Shown: positions 1-5,709, counted from the first letter of the stretch. The stretch is DNA of 18,254 nt from an uncultured Collinsella sp. (GCA_902491895.1 CABUJH010000038.1:1-18254); one strand, 5' to 3'. A program made the numbers and translations. Notes: a model not told the origin generated them from the letters alone.

Positions 1-34
1 GGAAAGAAGCTGCGCCGCGGGGGAGGCGACCCAA

Positions 35-154
35 ATGGCTTTCTCATATCGTCTTGACACCAAAGATGGCATCAAAACTGACATCACAATCGAATCCATG
101 TTGTCCGAGACGCCGTTTTTTGAACGCGCTTCACGTGCGCGCTTCATTTACTGA
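35..154 (+). CDS. Doubtful short ORF, or the 3' end of a gene cut by the window edge
   Basis: A frame open from position 2 ends at TGA 152-154. It has an internal ATG at 35 preceded by GGGAGG (21-26) at 8 nt spacing, so it could be a 39-residue protein or the tail of a longer gene that begins outside the window. The translation from the ATG is mixed and polar (starting MAFSYRLDTKDG, ending RASRARFIY), with no motif or membrane segment I recognise. Its base composition is less GC-rich than the genes downstream. The only support is the good ribosome-binding site and the open frame up to the window edge. It could equally be non-coding. Confidence 0.3.
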   Translation: MAFSYRLDTKDGIKTDITIESMLSETPFFERASRARFIY

Positions 155-284
155 CGTTATCTTCCGTTTTTTTGGTCAGCGTTTGGTTTACTTCCGGTAC
201 TTACCCGCTGGCCGTCGTCCTGGCCGTAAAGCTCCCCGCGGGCACATGCCGCCGCCTTCCCGTTCGGCCACCGGGACGTCGCGA
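155..284. other. Intergenic stretch with no recognised feature
   Basis: The first part is T-rich, with CTGAC (151-155) and GTCAG (176-180) that could pair only across a long loop, so it is not a convincing terminator. The second part (about 195-280) is GC-rich and leads into the AT-rich block upstream of the first tRNA-Ala promoter. An open frame crosses this stretch from 54, but it runs straight through the promoter and into the tRNA, so it is not accepted as a gene. Confidence 0.6.
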
Positions 285-305
285 AAAGTTTTTCAAAAAT
301 TGTCC

Positions 306-334
306 TTGCATCGCCGTCCGAGTTCCCGTATAGT
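306..334 (+). promoter_or_regulatory. Sigma-70-type promoter of the first tRNA-Ala
   Basis: A -35 box TTGCAT (306-311) is followed after 17 nt by a -10 box TATAGT (329-334). The start of tRNA-Ala at 347 is 13 nt beyond the -10 box, so the primary transcript would carry only a very short 5' leader. An A/T-rich block directly upstream (about 284-305) resembles an UP element, as is common at stable RNA promoters. The second repeat copy has the same boxes; the two mismatches (314, 315) fall in the spacer. Confidence 0.85.
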
Positions 335-346
335 ACTTCTTCGCAC

Positions 347-419
347 GGGGGCGTAGCTCAGCTGGGAGAGCGCTTGACTGGCAGTCAAGAGGTCAGGGGT
401 TCGATCCCCCTCGTCTCCA
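347..419 (+). tRNA. tRNA-Ala (anticodon GGC), copy 1
   Basis: A 73-nt cloverleaf: acceptor strand GGGGGCG (347-353) pairs with CGTCTCC (412-418), and A419 is the discriminator. The anticodon arm is CTTGA/TCAAG around loop CTGGCAG, giving anticodon GGC, which reads GCC/GCU alanine codons. The third acceptor pair is G:U, the classic G3:U70 identity element of alanyl-tRNA synthetase, which independently supports alanine. The T loop is TTCGATC. The CCA end is not fully encoded (the sequence continues CCCG), so it must be added after transcription. It is identical to the copy at 896-968. Confidence 0.97.
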
Positions 420-435
420 CCCGAGCATTGAATGA

Positions 436-463
436 GGCTCCAACGCAAGTTGGGGCCTTTTTT
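436..463 (+). terminator. Intrinsic terminator after tRNA-Ala, copy 1
   Basis: Arms GGCTCCAAC (436-444) and GTTGGGGCC (449-457) form a nine-pair stem, including one T-G pair, around a GCAA tetraloop, followed by six T residues (458-463). It lies 16 nt after the tRNA and 31 nt before the ATG of the truncated ABC-F copy. Confidence 0.9.
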
Positions 464-494
464 CATATAGGAACACAAGGTCAAAGGCGGCACC

Positions 495-527
495 ATGATC
501 CTCCTTGTCGACAAGATCGTGCGTTGA
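495..527 (+). pseudogene. Truncated 5' copy of the ABC-F gene (10 codons)
   Basis: The frame reads MILLVDKIVR and then TGA. Its first eight codons are the same as the start of the intact ABC-F gene at 1044, apart from a silent T/G difference (CTT versus CTG at codon 4). The ribosome-binding region upstream is also duplicated exactly, so this mini-frame may still be translated. Homology ends at 519, so codons 9-10 and the stop come from unrelated sequence. It is best read as a leftover of the duplication; a leader-peptide role is possible but nothing in the sequence requires it. Confidence 0.8.
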
Positions 528-552
528 ACGACCGTCGCGTGCATGGTAGTAT
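524..552 (+). promoter_or_regulatory. Promoter of the tRNA(CAU) unit
   Basis: TTGAAC (524-529) and TAGTAT (547-552) are separated by 17 nt, a near-consensus sigma-70 arrangement. The -35 box overlaps the stop codon of the truncated ABC-F frame and begins five nt after the end of the direct repeat. Transcription would start near 558-560, giving a leader of about 60 nt before the tRNA at 620. Confidence 0.75.
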
Positions 553-619
553 TTCTCCTCGTGGTGCAAAACTAATGCAAATGGATAGCCGACATTACTA
601 TCACAGCCACTAACTACAA

Positions 620-695
620 GGGCTCTTGGCGCAACGGTTAGCGCAGGGGACTCATAATCCCTGGGTTCTGGGTTCGAATCCCGGAGGGCCCACCA
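620..695 (+). tRNA. tRNA with CAU anticodon: tRNA-Ile2 (lysidine-modified) or elongator tRNA-Met
   Basis: Acceptor GGGCTCT (620-626) pairs with AGGGCCC (685-691), A692 is the discriminator, and CCA is encoded at 693-695. The anticodon stem GGGGA/TCCCT holds loop CTCATAA, anticodon CAT at 653-655. The T arm is CTGGG, TTCGAAT, CCCGG. It is not the initiator: the first acceptor pair is a normal G:C rather than a mismatch. The GGGCYCU/AGGGCCC acceptor with a C4:G69 pair resembles minor isoleucine tRNAs whose C34 is converted to lysidine by TilS, but an elongator methionine tRNA cannot be excluded by eye. Unlike the flanking tRNA-Ala genes it encodes its CCA end. Confidence 0.9.
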
Positions 696-703
696 GAATT
701 TCC

Positions 704-739
704 AGAAGGCCAGGCACTATGTCTGGCCTTCTTTCTTTT
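704..739 (+). terminator. Intrinsic terminator after tRNA(CAU)
   Basis: AGAAGGCCAG (704-713) pairs perfectly over ten positions with CTGGCCTTCT (723-732), with a nine-nt loop, and is followed by a T-rich run (733-739). The hairpin begins eight nt after the encoded CCA. It closes a compact promoter-tRNA-terminator unit spanning 524-739. Confidence 0.92.
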
Positions 740-833
740 ATTCTTTCTTTTATATAGCTTACATATCGGTCGATAGAAGGCCGTCCTGCCAGCTTCCGGG
801 CGCCCCGGGTCGGCTGCCGGGACGCCGCGGCGG
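740..833. other. Spacer between the tRNA(CAU) unit and the second repeat copy
   Basis: A short pyrimidine/AT-rich part is followed by a GC-rich block with a small self-complementary element near 796-810 (CCGGG, short loop, CCCGG). No gene, terminal inverted repeat or transposase remnant was seen. The right end (from about 817) has weak similarity to 271-284, suggesting the original duplication was slightly longer than the well-conserved 235 nt. Confidence 0.5.
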
Positions 834-854
834 AAAGTTTTTCCAAAATTGTCC

Positions 855-883
855 TTGCATCGTGGTCCGAGTTCCCGTATAGT
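855..883 (+). promoter_or_regulatory. Promoter of the second tRNA-Ala, and probably of the downstream gene array
   Basis: TTGCAT (855-860), a 17-nt spacer and TATAGT (878-883) sit 12 nt before the second tRNA-Ala. No other convincing promoter lies between the tRNA terminator (ending 1012) and the ABC-F start at 1044. This promoter is therefore the nearest visible source of transcription for the ABC-F gene and perhaps for the long array behind it, by read-through. Confidence 0.85.
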
Positions 884-895
884 ACTTCTTCGCAC

Positions 896-968
896 GGGGG
901 CGTAGCTCAGCTGGGAGAGCGCTTGACTGGCAGTCAAGAGGTCAGGGGTTCGATCCCCCTCGTCTCCA
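896..968 (+). tRNA. tRNA-Ala (anticodon GGC), copy 2
   Basis: The sequence is identical to the tRNA at 347-419: same acceptor with the G3:U70 pair, anticodon GGC, and A968 as discriminator with no full CCA encoded. It stands directly upstream of a terminator hairpin and the ABC-F gene. Confidence 0.97.
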
Positions 969-984
969 CCCGAGCATTGAATGA

Positions 985-1012
985 GGCTCCAACGCAAGTT
1001 GGGGCCTTTTTT
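985..1012 (+). terminator. Intrinsic terminator between tRNA-Ala copy 2 and the ABC-F gene
   Basis: This is the same nine-pair GCAA-loop hairpin and six-T tail as at 436-463. It stands only 31 nt upstream of the ABC-F start codon, with the ribosome-binding region AAAGGCGG (1032-1039) in between. It can end the tRNA transcript; leakiness or regulated read-through would decide how much ABC-F mRNA is made. That regulatory role is inference. Confidence 0.9.
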
Positions 1013-1043
1013 CATATAGGAACACAAGGTCAAAGGCGGCACC

Positions 1044-3077
1044 ATGATCCTCCTGGTCGACAAGATCGAAAAAAGCTTCGGCGCGCGCGTCCTCTTTAGT
1101 GGCGCGTCCTTCCAGATCAACCCCGGCGAGCGTTTTGCGCTCGTGGGACCCAACGGCGCCGGCAAAACCACCATGCTCAAGATCATCATGGGCATCGACA
1201 GCCCCGACGCCGGCCAGATCCAGTACGCAAAGGACTGCCAGGTAGGCTACCTAGAGCAGGAAACCAACCTGGAGCACAAGGACACCACCATCCTTGCCGA
1301 GGTCATGGCGGCCGCCAAGGAAATTCGCCGCATGGGCGAGCGCGCCAACGAGCTGCAGGCCCAGATCACCGAGCTCTCCGAACAGGGGAAGGATGTCGAC
1401 GCGCTCCTCAACGAGTACGGACAGGTCCAGGACCGCTTTGAGCACCTGGGCGGCTACGAGCTCGAGAGCAACGCCCGCAAGATCCTATCTGGCCTGGGCT
1501 TTAAGGTCACCGACTTTGAGCGCCCGTGCTCCGAGTTCTCGGGCGGCTGGCAGATGCGCATCGCGCTCGCCAAGCTCTTCCTGCGCCACCCCGACCTGCT
1601 GCTGCTGGACGAGCCCACTAACCACCTGGACCTCGAGAGCGTCCAGTGGCTACGCGGCTTTATCGCCAACTACGACGGCGCCGTACTCATCGTCAGCCAC
1701 GACCGCGCCTTCATGGACGCCTGCGTCGACCACGTGGCCGCGCTCGAGAACCGCCGCGTGACCACCTACACCGGCAACTACAGCAGCTACCTCAAGCAGC
1801 GCGAGGACAACCTGGAGCAGATGCGCGCCAAGCGCGCCGCCCAGGAGCGCGACATCGCCCACATGCAGGTCTTCGTCGACAAGTTCCGCTACAAGCCCAC
1901 CAAGGCCGCCCAGGCCCAGGAGCGCATCCGCAAGATCGAGCAGATCAAAAAGGAGCTTGTCATCCTGCCCGAGGGCCACAAGCACATCGACTTTAAGTTC
2001 CCCGACCCGCCGCGCTCCGGCGACATGGTCGTGGGGCTCGAGGGCGTCTCCAAGTCCTACGGCAACAAGCATATCTACAGCGACATCGACCTCAAGCTCT
2101 ACCGCGGCGAGCATGTGGCGCTCGTCGGCCCCAACGGCGCCGGCAAGTCCACCCTCATGAAAATCCTCGCCGGTCTGGAGCCGCCAACTACCGGCACGCG
2201 CGATCTGGGCACCAACGTGGGCGTGGCCTACTACGCCCAGCACGCACTCGAGGGCATGACCGAGTCCAACACCGTCCTGCAAGAGATCGACACCGTCACG
2301 CCCAAGTGGACCGTGCCGCAGCAGCGCAGCCTGCTGGGCGCCTTCCTGTTTAGCGACAACGATGCAATCGAAAAACAGGTCCGCGTCCTCTCCGGTGGCG
2401 AAAAGGCGCGTCTGGCCCTGGCAAAGATGCTCGTGGCCCCCGAGGCGCTCCTGTGCCTGGACGAGCCCACCAACCACCTGGACATCGACTCGGTGGACAT
2501 GCTCGAGAATGCCCTGCAAAACTTCCCCGGTACCATCGTGCTGATCAGCCACGACGAGCACCTGGTACGCGCCGTTGCCAACCGCGTGATCGACATACGC
2601 GATGGCAAGGTCACGGTCTACGACGGCGACTACGACTACTACCTCTACAAGCGCGAGGATCTCGCAGCCCGCGCCGCCGCCGAGGCCGCAGGGGAGAGCG
2701 CGCCTGCCGCGGCCAAGTCCGCTAAGGTCACCGCGGCCCAGGCCGACACCCCCGCCGTCGCTTCCAAGCCTGCCGAGGGTAAAAAGACCAAGGAGCAAAA
2801 GCGCGCCGAGGCCCAGGCCCGTGCCGCGCTCAACAAAAAGCTCAAGGGCGTGCGCAACCAGCTTAAGAAGATCGAGACGGAGCTCGACAAAAAGCGCGCC
2901 CGCTATGACGAGCTTATGGAATTGATGGCAAGCGAAGAGCTTTATGCCGATCAGGATAAGTTCAACGCCGCGCTGGGGGAATATAACGGCCTAAAGCAAG
3001 AGCTGCCCAAGCTCGAGGACGAATGGCTGGAGCTTTCCACCCAGATCGAAGAGGAGACCGCGCGTGAACTCTCGTAA
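1044..3077 (+). CDS. ABC-F family ATPase (Uup/YdiF-like, ribosome-associated)
   Basis: A soluble 677-residue protein with two ATP-binding cassettes and no membrane segments, the layout of ABC-F proteins, which bind the ribosomal E site and act in translation or ribosome rescue. Cassette 1 has Walker A GPNGAGKT (35-42), signature FSGGW (165-169) and Walker B with D189/E190. Cassette 2 has GPNGAGKS (362-369), signature LSGGE (449-453) and D473/E474. The charged linker between them (about 250-320, with FRYKPTKAAQAQERIRKIEQ) is the interdomain arm typical of the family. An Ala-rich tether (about 540-585) leads to a C-terminal coiled coil (about 585-677), as in Uup and YdiF. The ATG has an AAAGGCGG element 4 nt upstream. 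The gene follows a tRNA-Ala and its terminator and overlaps the next gene by 14 nt. Assignment to one subfamily, or an antibiotic-resistance role, cannot be made by eye. Confidence 0.93.
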   Translation: MILLVDKIEKSFGARVLFSGASFQINPGERFALVGPNGAGKTTMLKIIMGIDSPDAGQIQYAKDCQVGYLEQETNLEHKDTTILAEVMAAAKEIRRMGERANELQAQITELSEQGKDVDALLNEYGQVQDRFEHLGGYELESNARKILSGLGFKVTDFERPCSEFSGGWQMRIALAKLFLRHPDLLLLDEPTNHLDLESVQWLRGFIANYDGAVLIVSHDRAFMDACVDHVAALENRRVTTYTGNYSSYLKQREDNLEQMRAKRAAQERDIAHMQVFVDKFRYKPTKAAQAQERIRKIEQIKKELVILPEGHKHIDFKFPDPPRSGDMVVGLEGVSKSYGNKHIYSDIDLKLYRGEHVALVGPNGAGKSTLMKILAGLEPPTTGTRDLGTNVGVAYYAQHALEGMTESNTVLQEIDTVTPKWTVPQQRSLLGAFLFSDNDAIEKQVRVLSGGEKARLALAKMLVAPEALLCLDEPTNHLDIDSVDMLENALQNFPGTIVLISHDEHLVRAVANRVIDIRDGKVTVYDGDYDYYLYKREDLAARAAAEAAGESAPAAAKSAKVTAAQADTPAVASKPAEGKKTKEQKRAEAQARAALNKKLKGVRNQLKKIETELDKKRARYDELMELMASEELYADQDKFNAALGEYNGLKQELPKLEDEWLELSTQIEEETARELS

Positions 3078-3360
3078 GGCCACCGCCGTGGCGATGAGCA
3101 TCATCGCCATCGCCTGTCGCATCTGCGGCATCTTTATGAGCGCGATGACCGTGCTGCTGTGCTTTAGCGGCCTCACCGCCAAGCTGCAGATTGTGGGCTT
3201 TGTCGTTGAGCTTTCGCGCGCGCTGCCGAGCGCCATCGCCGGCTACGGCGTCATCACGTCGCCCTTTGGCGGCGTGTTCCGCCTGGATTACGCCATTGTT
3301 GCTGTGATCCTGTTTGTAGCCGACTACCTGCTCACGCGCGCCTCGCGCCGTGTCCGCTAG
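3064..3360 (+). CDS. Small hypothetical membrane protein
   Basis: This 98-residue protein starts at GTG 3064 inside the end of the ABC-F gene, with GAGGAG (3050-3055) upstream. After a short basic N-terminus it has hydrophobic stretches at roughly residues 8-35, 38-62 and 74-92, so two or three membrane helices are likely, ending in a basic tail (RASRRVR). I recognise no family motif. The 14-nt overlap with the ABC-F gene and the 9-nt gap to the protease gene argue for translational coupling and a real gene. Its function is unknown. Confidence 0.7.
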   Translation: MNSRKATAVAMSIIAIACRICGIFMSAMTVLLCFSGLTAKLQIVGFVVELSRALPSAIAGYGVITSPFGGVFRLDYAIVAVILFVADYLLTRASRRVR

Positions 3361-3369
3361 GGGAACGCC

Positions 3370-4053
3370 ATGTCCAGCAGCTACCTCATGAACCTGCTCG
3401 CTAGCGCCGTCGCCGTCATCGTGGGCATCGTGATCCACGAGAGCGCACACGCCGCGGCGGCCTGGGCGCTCGGCGACAAGACGGCCCGCTCGCGCGGCCG
3501 GGTCTCACTCAACCCGTTCAACCATATCGATCCGTTTGGCACCATCATCTTGCCGCTGCTCATGCTTGCCGCCGGCGGCCCGGTGTTCGCCTTCGCCAAG
3601 CCCGTGCCCGTCTACCTCAACAACCTCAAGCACCCCAAGCGCGACGAGGTCCTGGTGAGCGTTGCCGGCCCCGCATCGAACATCGCGCTCGCGTGTCTTG
3701 CCGCGGTCCTCATGCGCCTGGCCTATGGCAGCCTTTACACCAGCATGTCCTTTGCCCTGGCGTCACAGATCATGAACTTCGGCGCCACGTTTATCGTGGT
3801 CAACCTGTCGCTCGCATTTTTTAACCTCATCCCGATCCCTCCGCTCGATGGCTCGTCGATCATCGTGCCCTTTCTCAAGGGCAAGGCGCTCGCCAACTAC
3901 TATCGTCTGCAGCAATACGCTATGCCCATCCTCATCCTGGTACTGTACCTGCTGCCTATGTGGACCGGCATCGACGTAATCGGCCGCTATTTCGACGTTA
4001 CCGTGTATCCGCTTGCTGAGCAGCTGCTTAACTTCGCAATCGCCGGCATCTAA
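3370..4053 (+). CDS. Site-2 protease-like zinc metalloprotease (M50 family)
   Basis: A 227-residue integral membrane protein with the intramembrane metalloprotease signature HESAH (residues 23-27, HExxH) in its first helix and the third zinc ligand region PIPPLDG (D160) in a later helix. NPFNHIDPFGT, found after HExxH in small M50 proteins, is also present. It lacks a PDZ domain and is much shorter than RseP, so it belongs with the minimal site-2 protease-like proteins (YwhC type), which cut membrane-bound substrates within the bilayer. The substrate is unknown. ATG 3370 is preceded by AGGGGA, which overlaps the stop of the previous gene. An 84-nt gap separates it from scpA. Confidence 0.88.
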   Translation: MSSSYLMNLLASAVAVIVGIVIHESAHAAAAWALGDKTARSRGRVSLNPFNHIDPFGTIILPLLMLAAGGPVFAFAKPVPVYLNNLKHPKRDEVLVSVAGPASNIALACLAAVLMRLAYGSLYTSMSFALASQIMNFGATFIVVNLSLAFFNLIPIPPLDGSSIIVPFLKGKALANYYRLQQYAMPILILVLYLLPMWTGIDVIGRYFDVTVYPLAEQLLNFAIAGI

Positions 4054-4068
4054 GGTAAACTTACAGGT

Positions 4069-4119
4069 CGACCGTGCAAAGCGGTCGTAACATGCACCCA
4101 AACCGCGCCGCGAAGGCGC
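4069..4119 (+). other. Two small hairpins in the S2P-scpA gap
   Basis: CGACCG (4069-4074) pairs with CGGTCG (4082-4087), and GCGCC (4105-4109) with GGCGC (4115-4119). Neither has a T tail, so they are not intrinsic terminators. The second ends a few nt before the AAAGGAGG ribosome-binding site of scpA and could affect translation or mRNA processing. In GC-rich DNA such stems also arise by chance. Confidence 0.3.
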
Positions 4120-4137
4120 CGTCAAAGGAGGTCGAAT

Positions 4138-4947
4138 ATGTCGTATCGCGTGTCGACGCAGGTCTACAGCGGACCGTTCGACCTGCTGCTGCAGCTGGTA
4201 ACCCGCCAAAAAGTAGATATCGGCGCCATCTCTATCAGCGAGGTGGCCGAACAGTACCTTGCCGAGGCCGAGCGCATCGAGGCACTGGACCTGGACGTGG
4301 CGAGCGACTTTTTGCTGGTCGCGGCAACCCTTTTGGACATTAAGGCCGCCTCGCTGGTGCCGCAGGAGGCTCCGCGCAAAGCCGACGACGATGACGAGTT
4401 CGACGAAGACCTCGAGGAGCTCAGCACGCTTGACGGCGACGCGCTGCGTGAGGTCCTGATCCAGCGCCTGATCGCCTACAAGCAGTTTAAAGGCGCGGCT
4501 GCGGCCCTCGGTGCCCGCATGCAGGCCGAAAGCCGCATGCACCCGCGTGTGGCCGGCCCCGATCCTGAGTTCCTTGGCCTTATGCCCGACTACCTGGCCG
4601 GCATTACTCTGCGCGGTCTAGCCGTCATCTGCGCCGACCTGGATGGCAAGCGACAGACCTTCCTGCTCGAGGCCGAGCACGTGGCGCCGCATCGCGTACC
4701 GCTCGACTTGACCGTGGCCTCAGTCGACCGCTTTACCATGACGCACCAAACCTGCACCTTCCGCGAGCTACTGGACGGCGATGCCACCACCGAGCAGCTC
4801 GTCGTCACCTTCCTAGCTATGCTTGAGCTCGCCAAGCGCGGCTCGCTCACGCTGAGCCAGGACGAGATCTTTGGAACCATCCGCATCAACCGCGTCGAGG
4901 GCGCCGAGGCCTATGTGCCCGGCGAGGGCCCCGAGCTCACCGAATAG
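4138..4947 (+). CDS. scpA: Segregation and condensation protein A
   Basis: ScpA is the kleisin subunit that bridges the SMC dimer and binds ScpB, compacting and separating newly replicated chromosomes. The 269-residue length fits the family. The N-terminal signature FDLLLQLVTRQKVDIGAISI is typical, followed by the helix ending ATLLDIKAASLVP and a strongly acidic stretch from about residue 82 to 97. The C-terminal region (about 200-262) reads as the winged-helix domain that contacts the SMC head, including VTFLAMLELAKRG. ATG 4138 has a near-perfect AAAGGAGG Shine-Dalgarno. scpB follows 11 nt later, the usual pairing. Confidence 0.96.
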   Translation: MSYRVSTQVYSGPFDLLLQLVTRQKVDIGAISISEVAEQYLAEAERIEALDLDVASDFLLVAATLLDIKAASLVPQEAPRKADDDDEFDEDLEELSTLDGDALREVLIQRLIAYKQFKGAAAALGARMQAESRMHPRVAGPDPEFLGLMPDYLAGITLRGLAVICADLDGKRQTFLLEAEHVAPHRVPLDLTVASVDRFTMTHQTCTFRELLDGDATTEQLVVTFLAMLELAKRGSLTLSQDEIFGTIRINRVEGAEAYVPGEGPELTE

Positions 4948-4958
4948 GAGCCGCAACC

Positions 4959-5687
4959 ATGTCAACCCTTTCCACGCTGGAGGCAAACAGCCTCAAAGGC
5001 GCCCTCGAGGCGCTGCTGCTGGTGTCGAGCGACCCCGTGAGCGCACCCGCGCTGGCAGGTGCGTTGGATATCGCCCCGGGCGAATGCGCGTCGCTGCTCG
5101 CCGAGCTCAAGGTTGAGTATGAGGAGGCCAACCGCGGCTTTCAGCTGCGCGAGGTCGCCGGCGGCTGGCGCCTGTTTACTCACCCCGCCTACCACGACGT
5201 GGTCGAGGCCTACGTGCTGAGCTGGGACACGCAAAAGCTGTCGCAAGCGGCGCTCGAAACCCTGGCCGTCATCGCATACCACCAGCCTGTGACGCGCGAG
5301 GTGGTCAAGGGCATCCGTGGCGTCAATTCCGACGGCGTCATTGCGTCACTCGTCGACAAGGGCCTGGTGCGTGAGCTCGGCCGCGACCCCCAGCGCGGTC
5401 AAGCCATCATCTACGGCACGACCAACGCCTTCTTGGAAAAATTCGGCCTGCGCTCCACCCGTGATCTGCCCGATCTGGAGCAGTTTGCCCCCGACGAGCA
5501 GTCGCGTCAGTTTATCCGCGAGCGCCTGAGCGGCCGCAGTATTCAGTCCACGCTCGAGGAGCAGGCCGAAGACCTGGACGAAGAGCGCGAACTGTTCGAT
5601 ACCGATGTTGAAGATGTTGAGGCAGTCGAGGACTTGGAGACCCTGGTCGTCGACGACCCCTCGGAGGATTTACATGACGAGGACTAA
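4959..5687 (+). CDS. scpB: Segregation and condensation protein B
   Basis: ScpB dimerises through winged-helix domains and binds the ScpA kleisin in the SMC-ScpAB condensin. The family core is clear: LKGALEALLLVSSDPVS near the N-terminus, RLFTHPAYHDVVEAY, then QAALETLAVIAYHQPVTR and IRGVNSDGVIASLVDKGLV. The 242 residues include about 50 beyond the core (from about residue 190) that are very rich in Asp and Glu, an acidic tail longer than in well-known homologs. The start has GGAG upstream (4947-4950). The gene lies between scpA (11 nt) and rluB (22 nt) and is presumably co-transcribed with both. Confidence 0.95.
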   Translation: MSTLSTLEANSLKGALEALLLVSSDPVSAPALAGALDIAPGECASLLAELKVEYEEANRGFQLREVAGGWRLFTHPAYHDVVEAYVLSWDTQKLSQAALETLAVIAYHQPVTREVVKGIRGVNSDGVIASLVDKGLVRELGRDPQRGQAIIYGTTNAFLEKFGLRSTRDLPDLEQFAPDEQSRQFIRERLSGRSIQSTLEEQAEDLDEERELFDTDVEDVEAVEDLETLVVDDPSEDLHDED

Positions 5688-5709
5688 CGAAGTAGGGGAG
5701 ACGCGTGCC

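Larger units (their letters stand above)
285..519 (+). repeat. Direct repeat, copy 1 (tRNA-Ala, terminator and ABC-F 5' end)
   Basis: Positions 285-519 match 834-1068 at a constant offset of 549 nt. There are only four mismatches (295/844, 314/863, 315/864, 506/1055) in 235 nt, by direct comparison. Weaker similarity with a small indel continues upstream to about 271. The match covers an A/T-rich upstream block, a promoter, a complete tRNA-Ala, a terminator, a ribosome-binding site and the first eight codons of an ABC-F gene. It ends abruptly inside the coding region at 519. This looks like a segmental duplication of the leader of the ABC-F gene. Confidence 0.95.
834..1068 (+). repeat. Direct repeat, copy 2 (tRNA-Ala, terminator and ABC-F 5' end)
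   Basis: This is the second copy of the 235-nt repeat, matching 285-519 with four mismatches. Here the repeat continues without a break into the full-length ABC-F gene, so this copy is probably the ancestral arrangement, and 285-519 is the duplicate or the arm displaced by insertion of the tRNA(CAU) unit. Confidence 0.95.

Noticed and set aside
54..356. Open frame of 100 codons on the + strand
   Set aside because: It crosses the tRNA-Ala promoter and ends inside the tRNA gene, has no good ribosome-binding site, and its product (Arg/Pro/Ser-rich) looks like a random GC-rich translation.
620..695. Initiator tRNA-fMet
   Set aside because: The first acceptor pair is a standard G:C, while initiators carry an unpaired position 1-72. 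The anticodon stem ends in A-U next to the loop rather than three consecutive G:C pairs.
520..833. Mobile element or integrative remnant between the repeats
   Set aside because: tRNA genes and direct repeats suggested an attachment site, but there is no integrase or transposase fragment, no terminal inverted repeats and no short target duplication. The repeats are copies of a gene leader, not att cores.
985..1043. T-box riboswitch or other amino-acid-sensing leader before ABC-F
   Set aside because: There is no T-box sequence, no specifier loop and no alternative antiterminator pairing that I can find. The leader is a plain tRNA followed by one hairpin.
638..1195. Minus-strand open frame of 185 codons across the tRNA genes
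   Set aside because: It runs antisense through tRNA(CAU), tRNA-Ala, a terminator and the start of ABC-F. The pieces resembling database 'proteins' are translated tRNA sequence.
1044..3077. Antibiotic-resistance ABC-F (such as Msr, Vga or Lsa type)
   Set aside because: The long C-terminal coiled coil and housekeeping setting fit Uup/YdiF-like proteins better, and resistance type cannot be told from the visible motifs.
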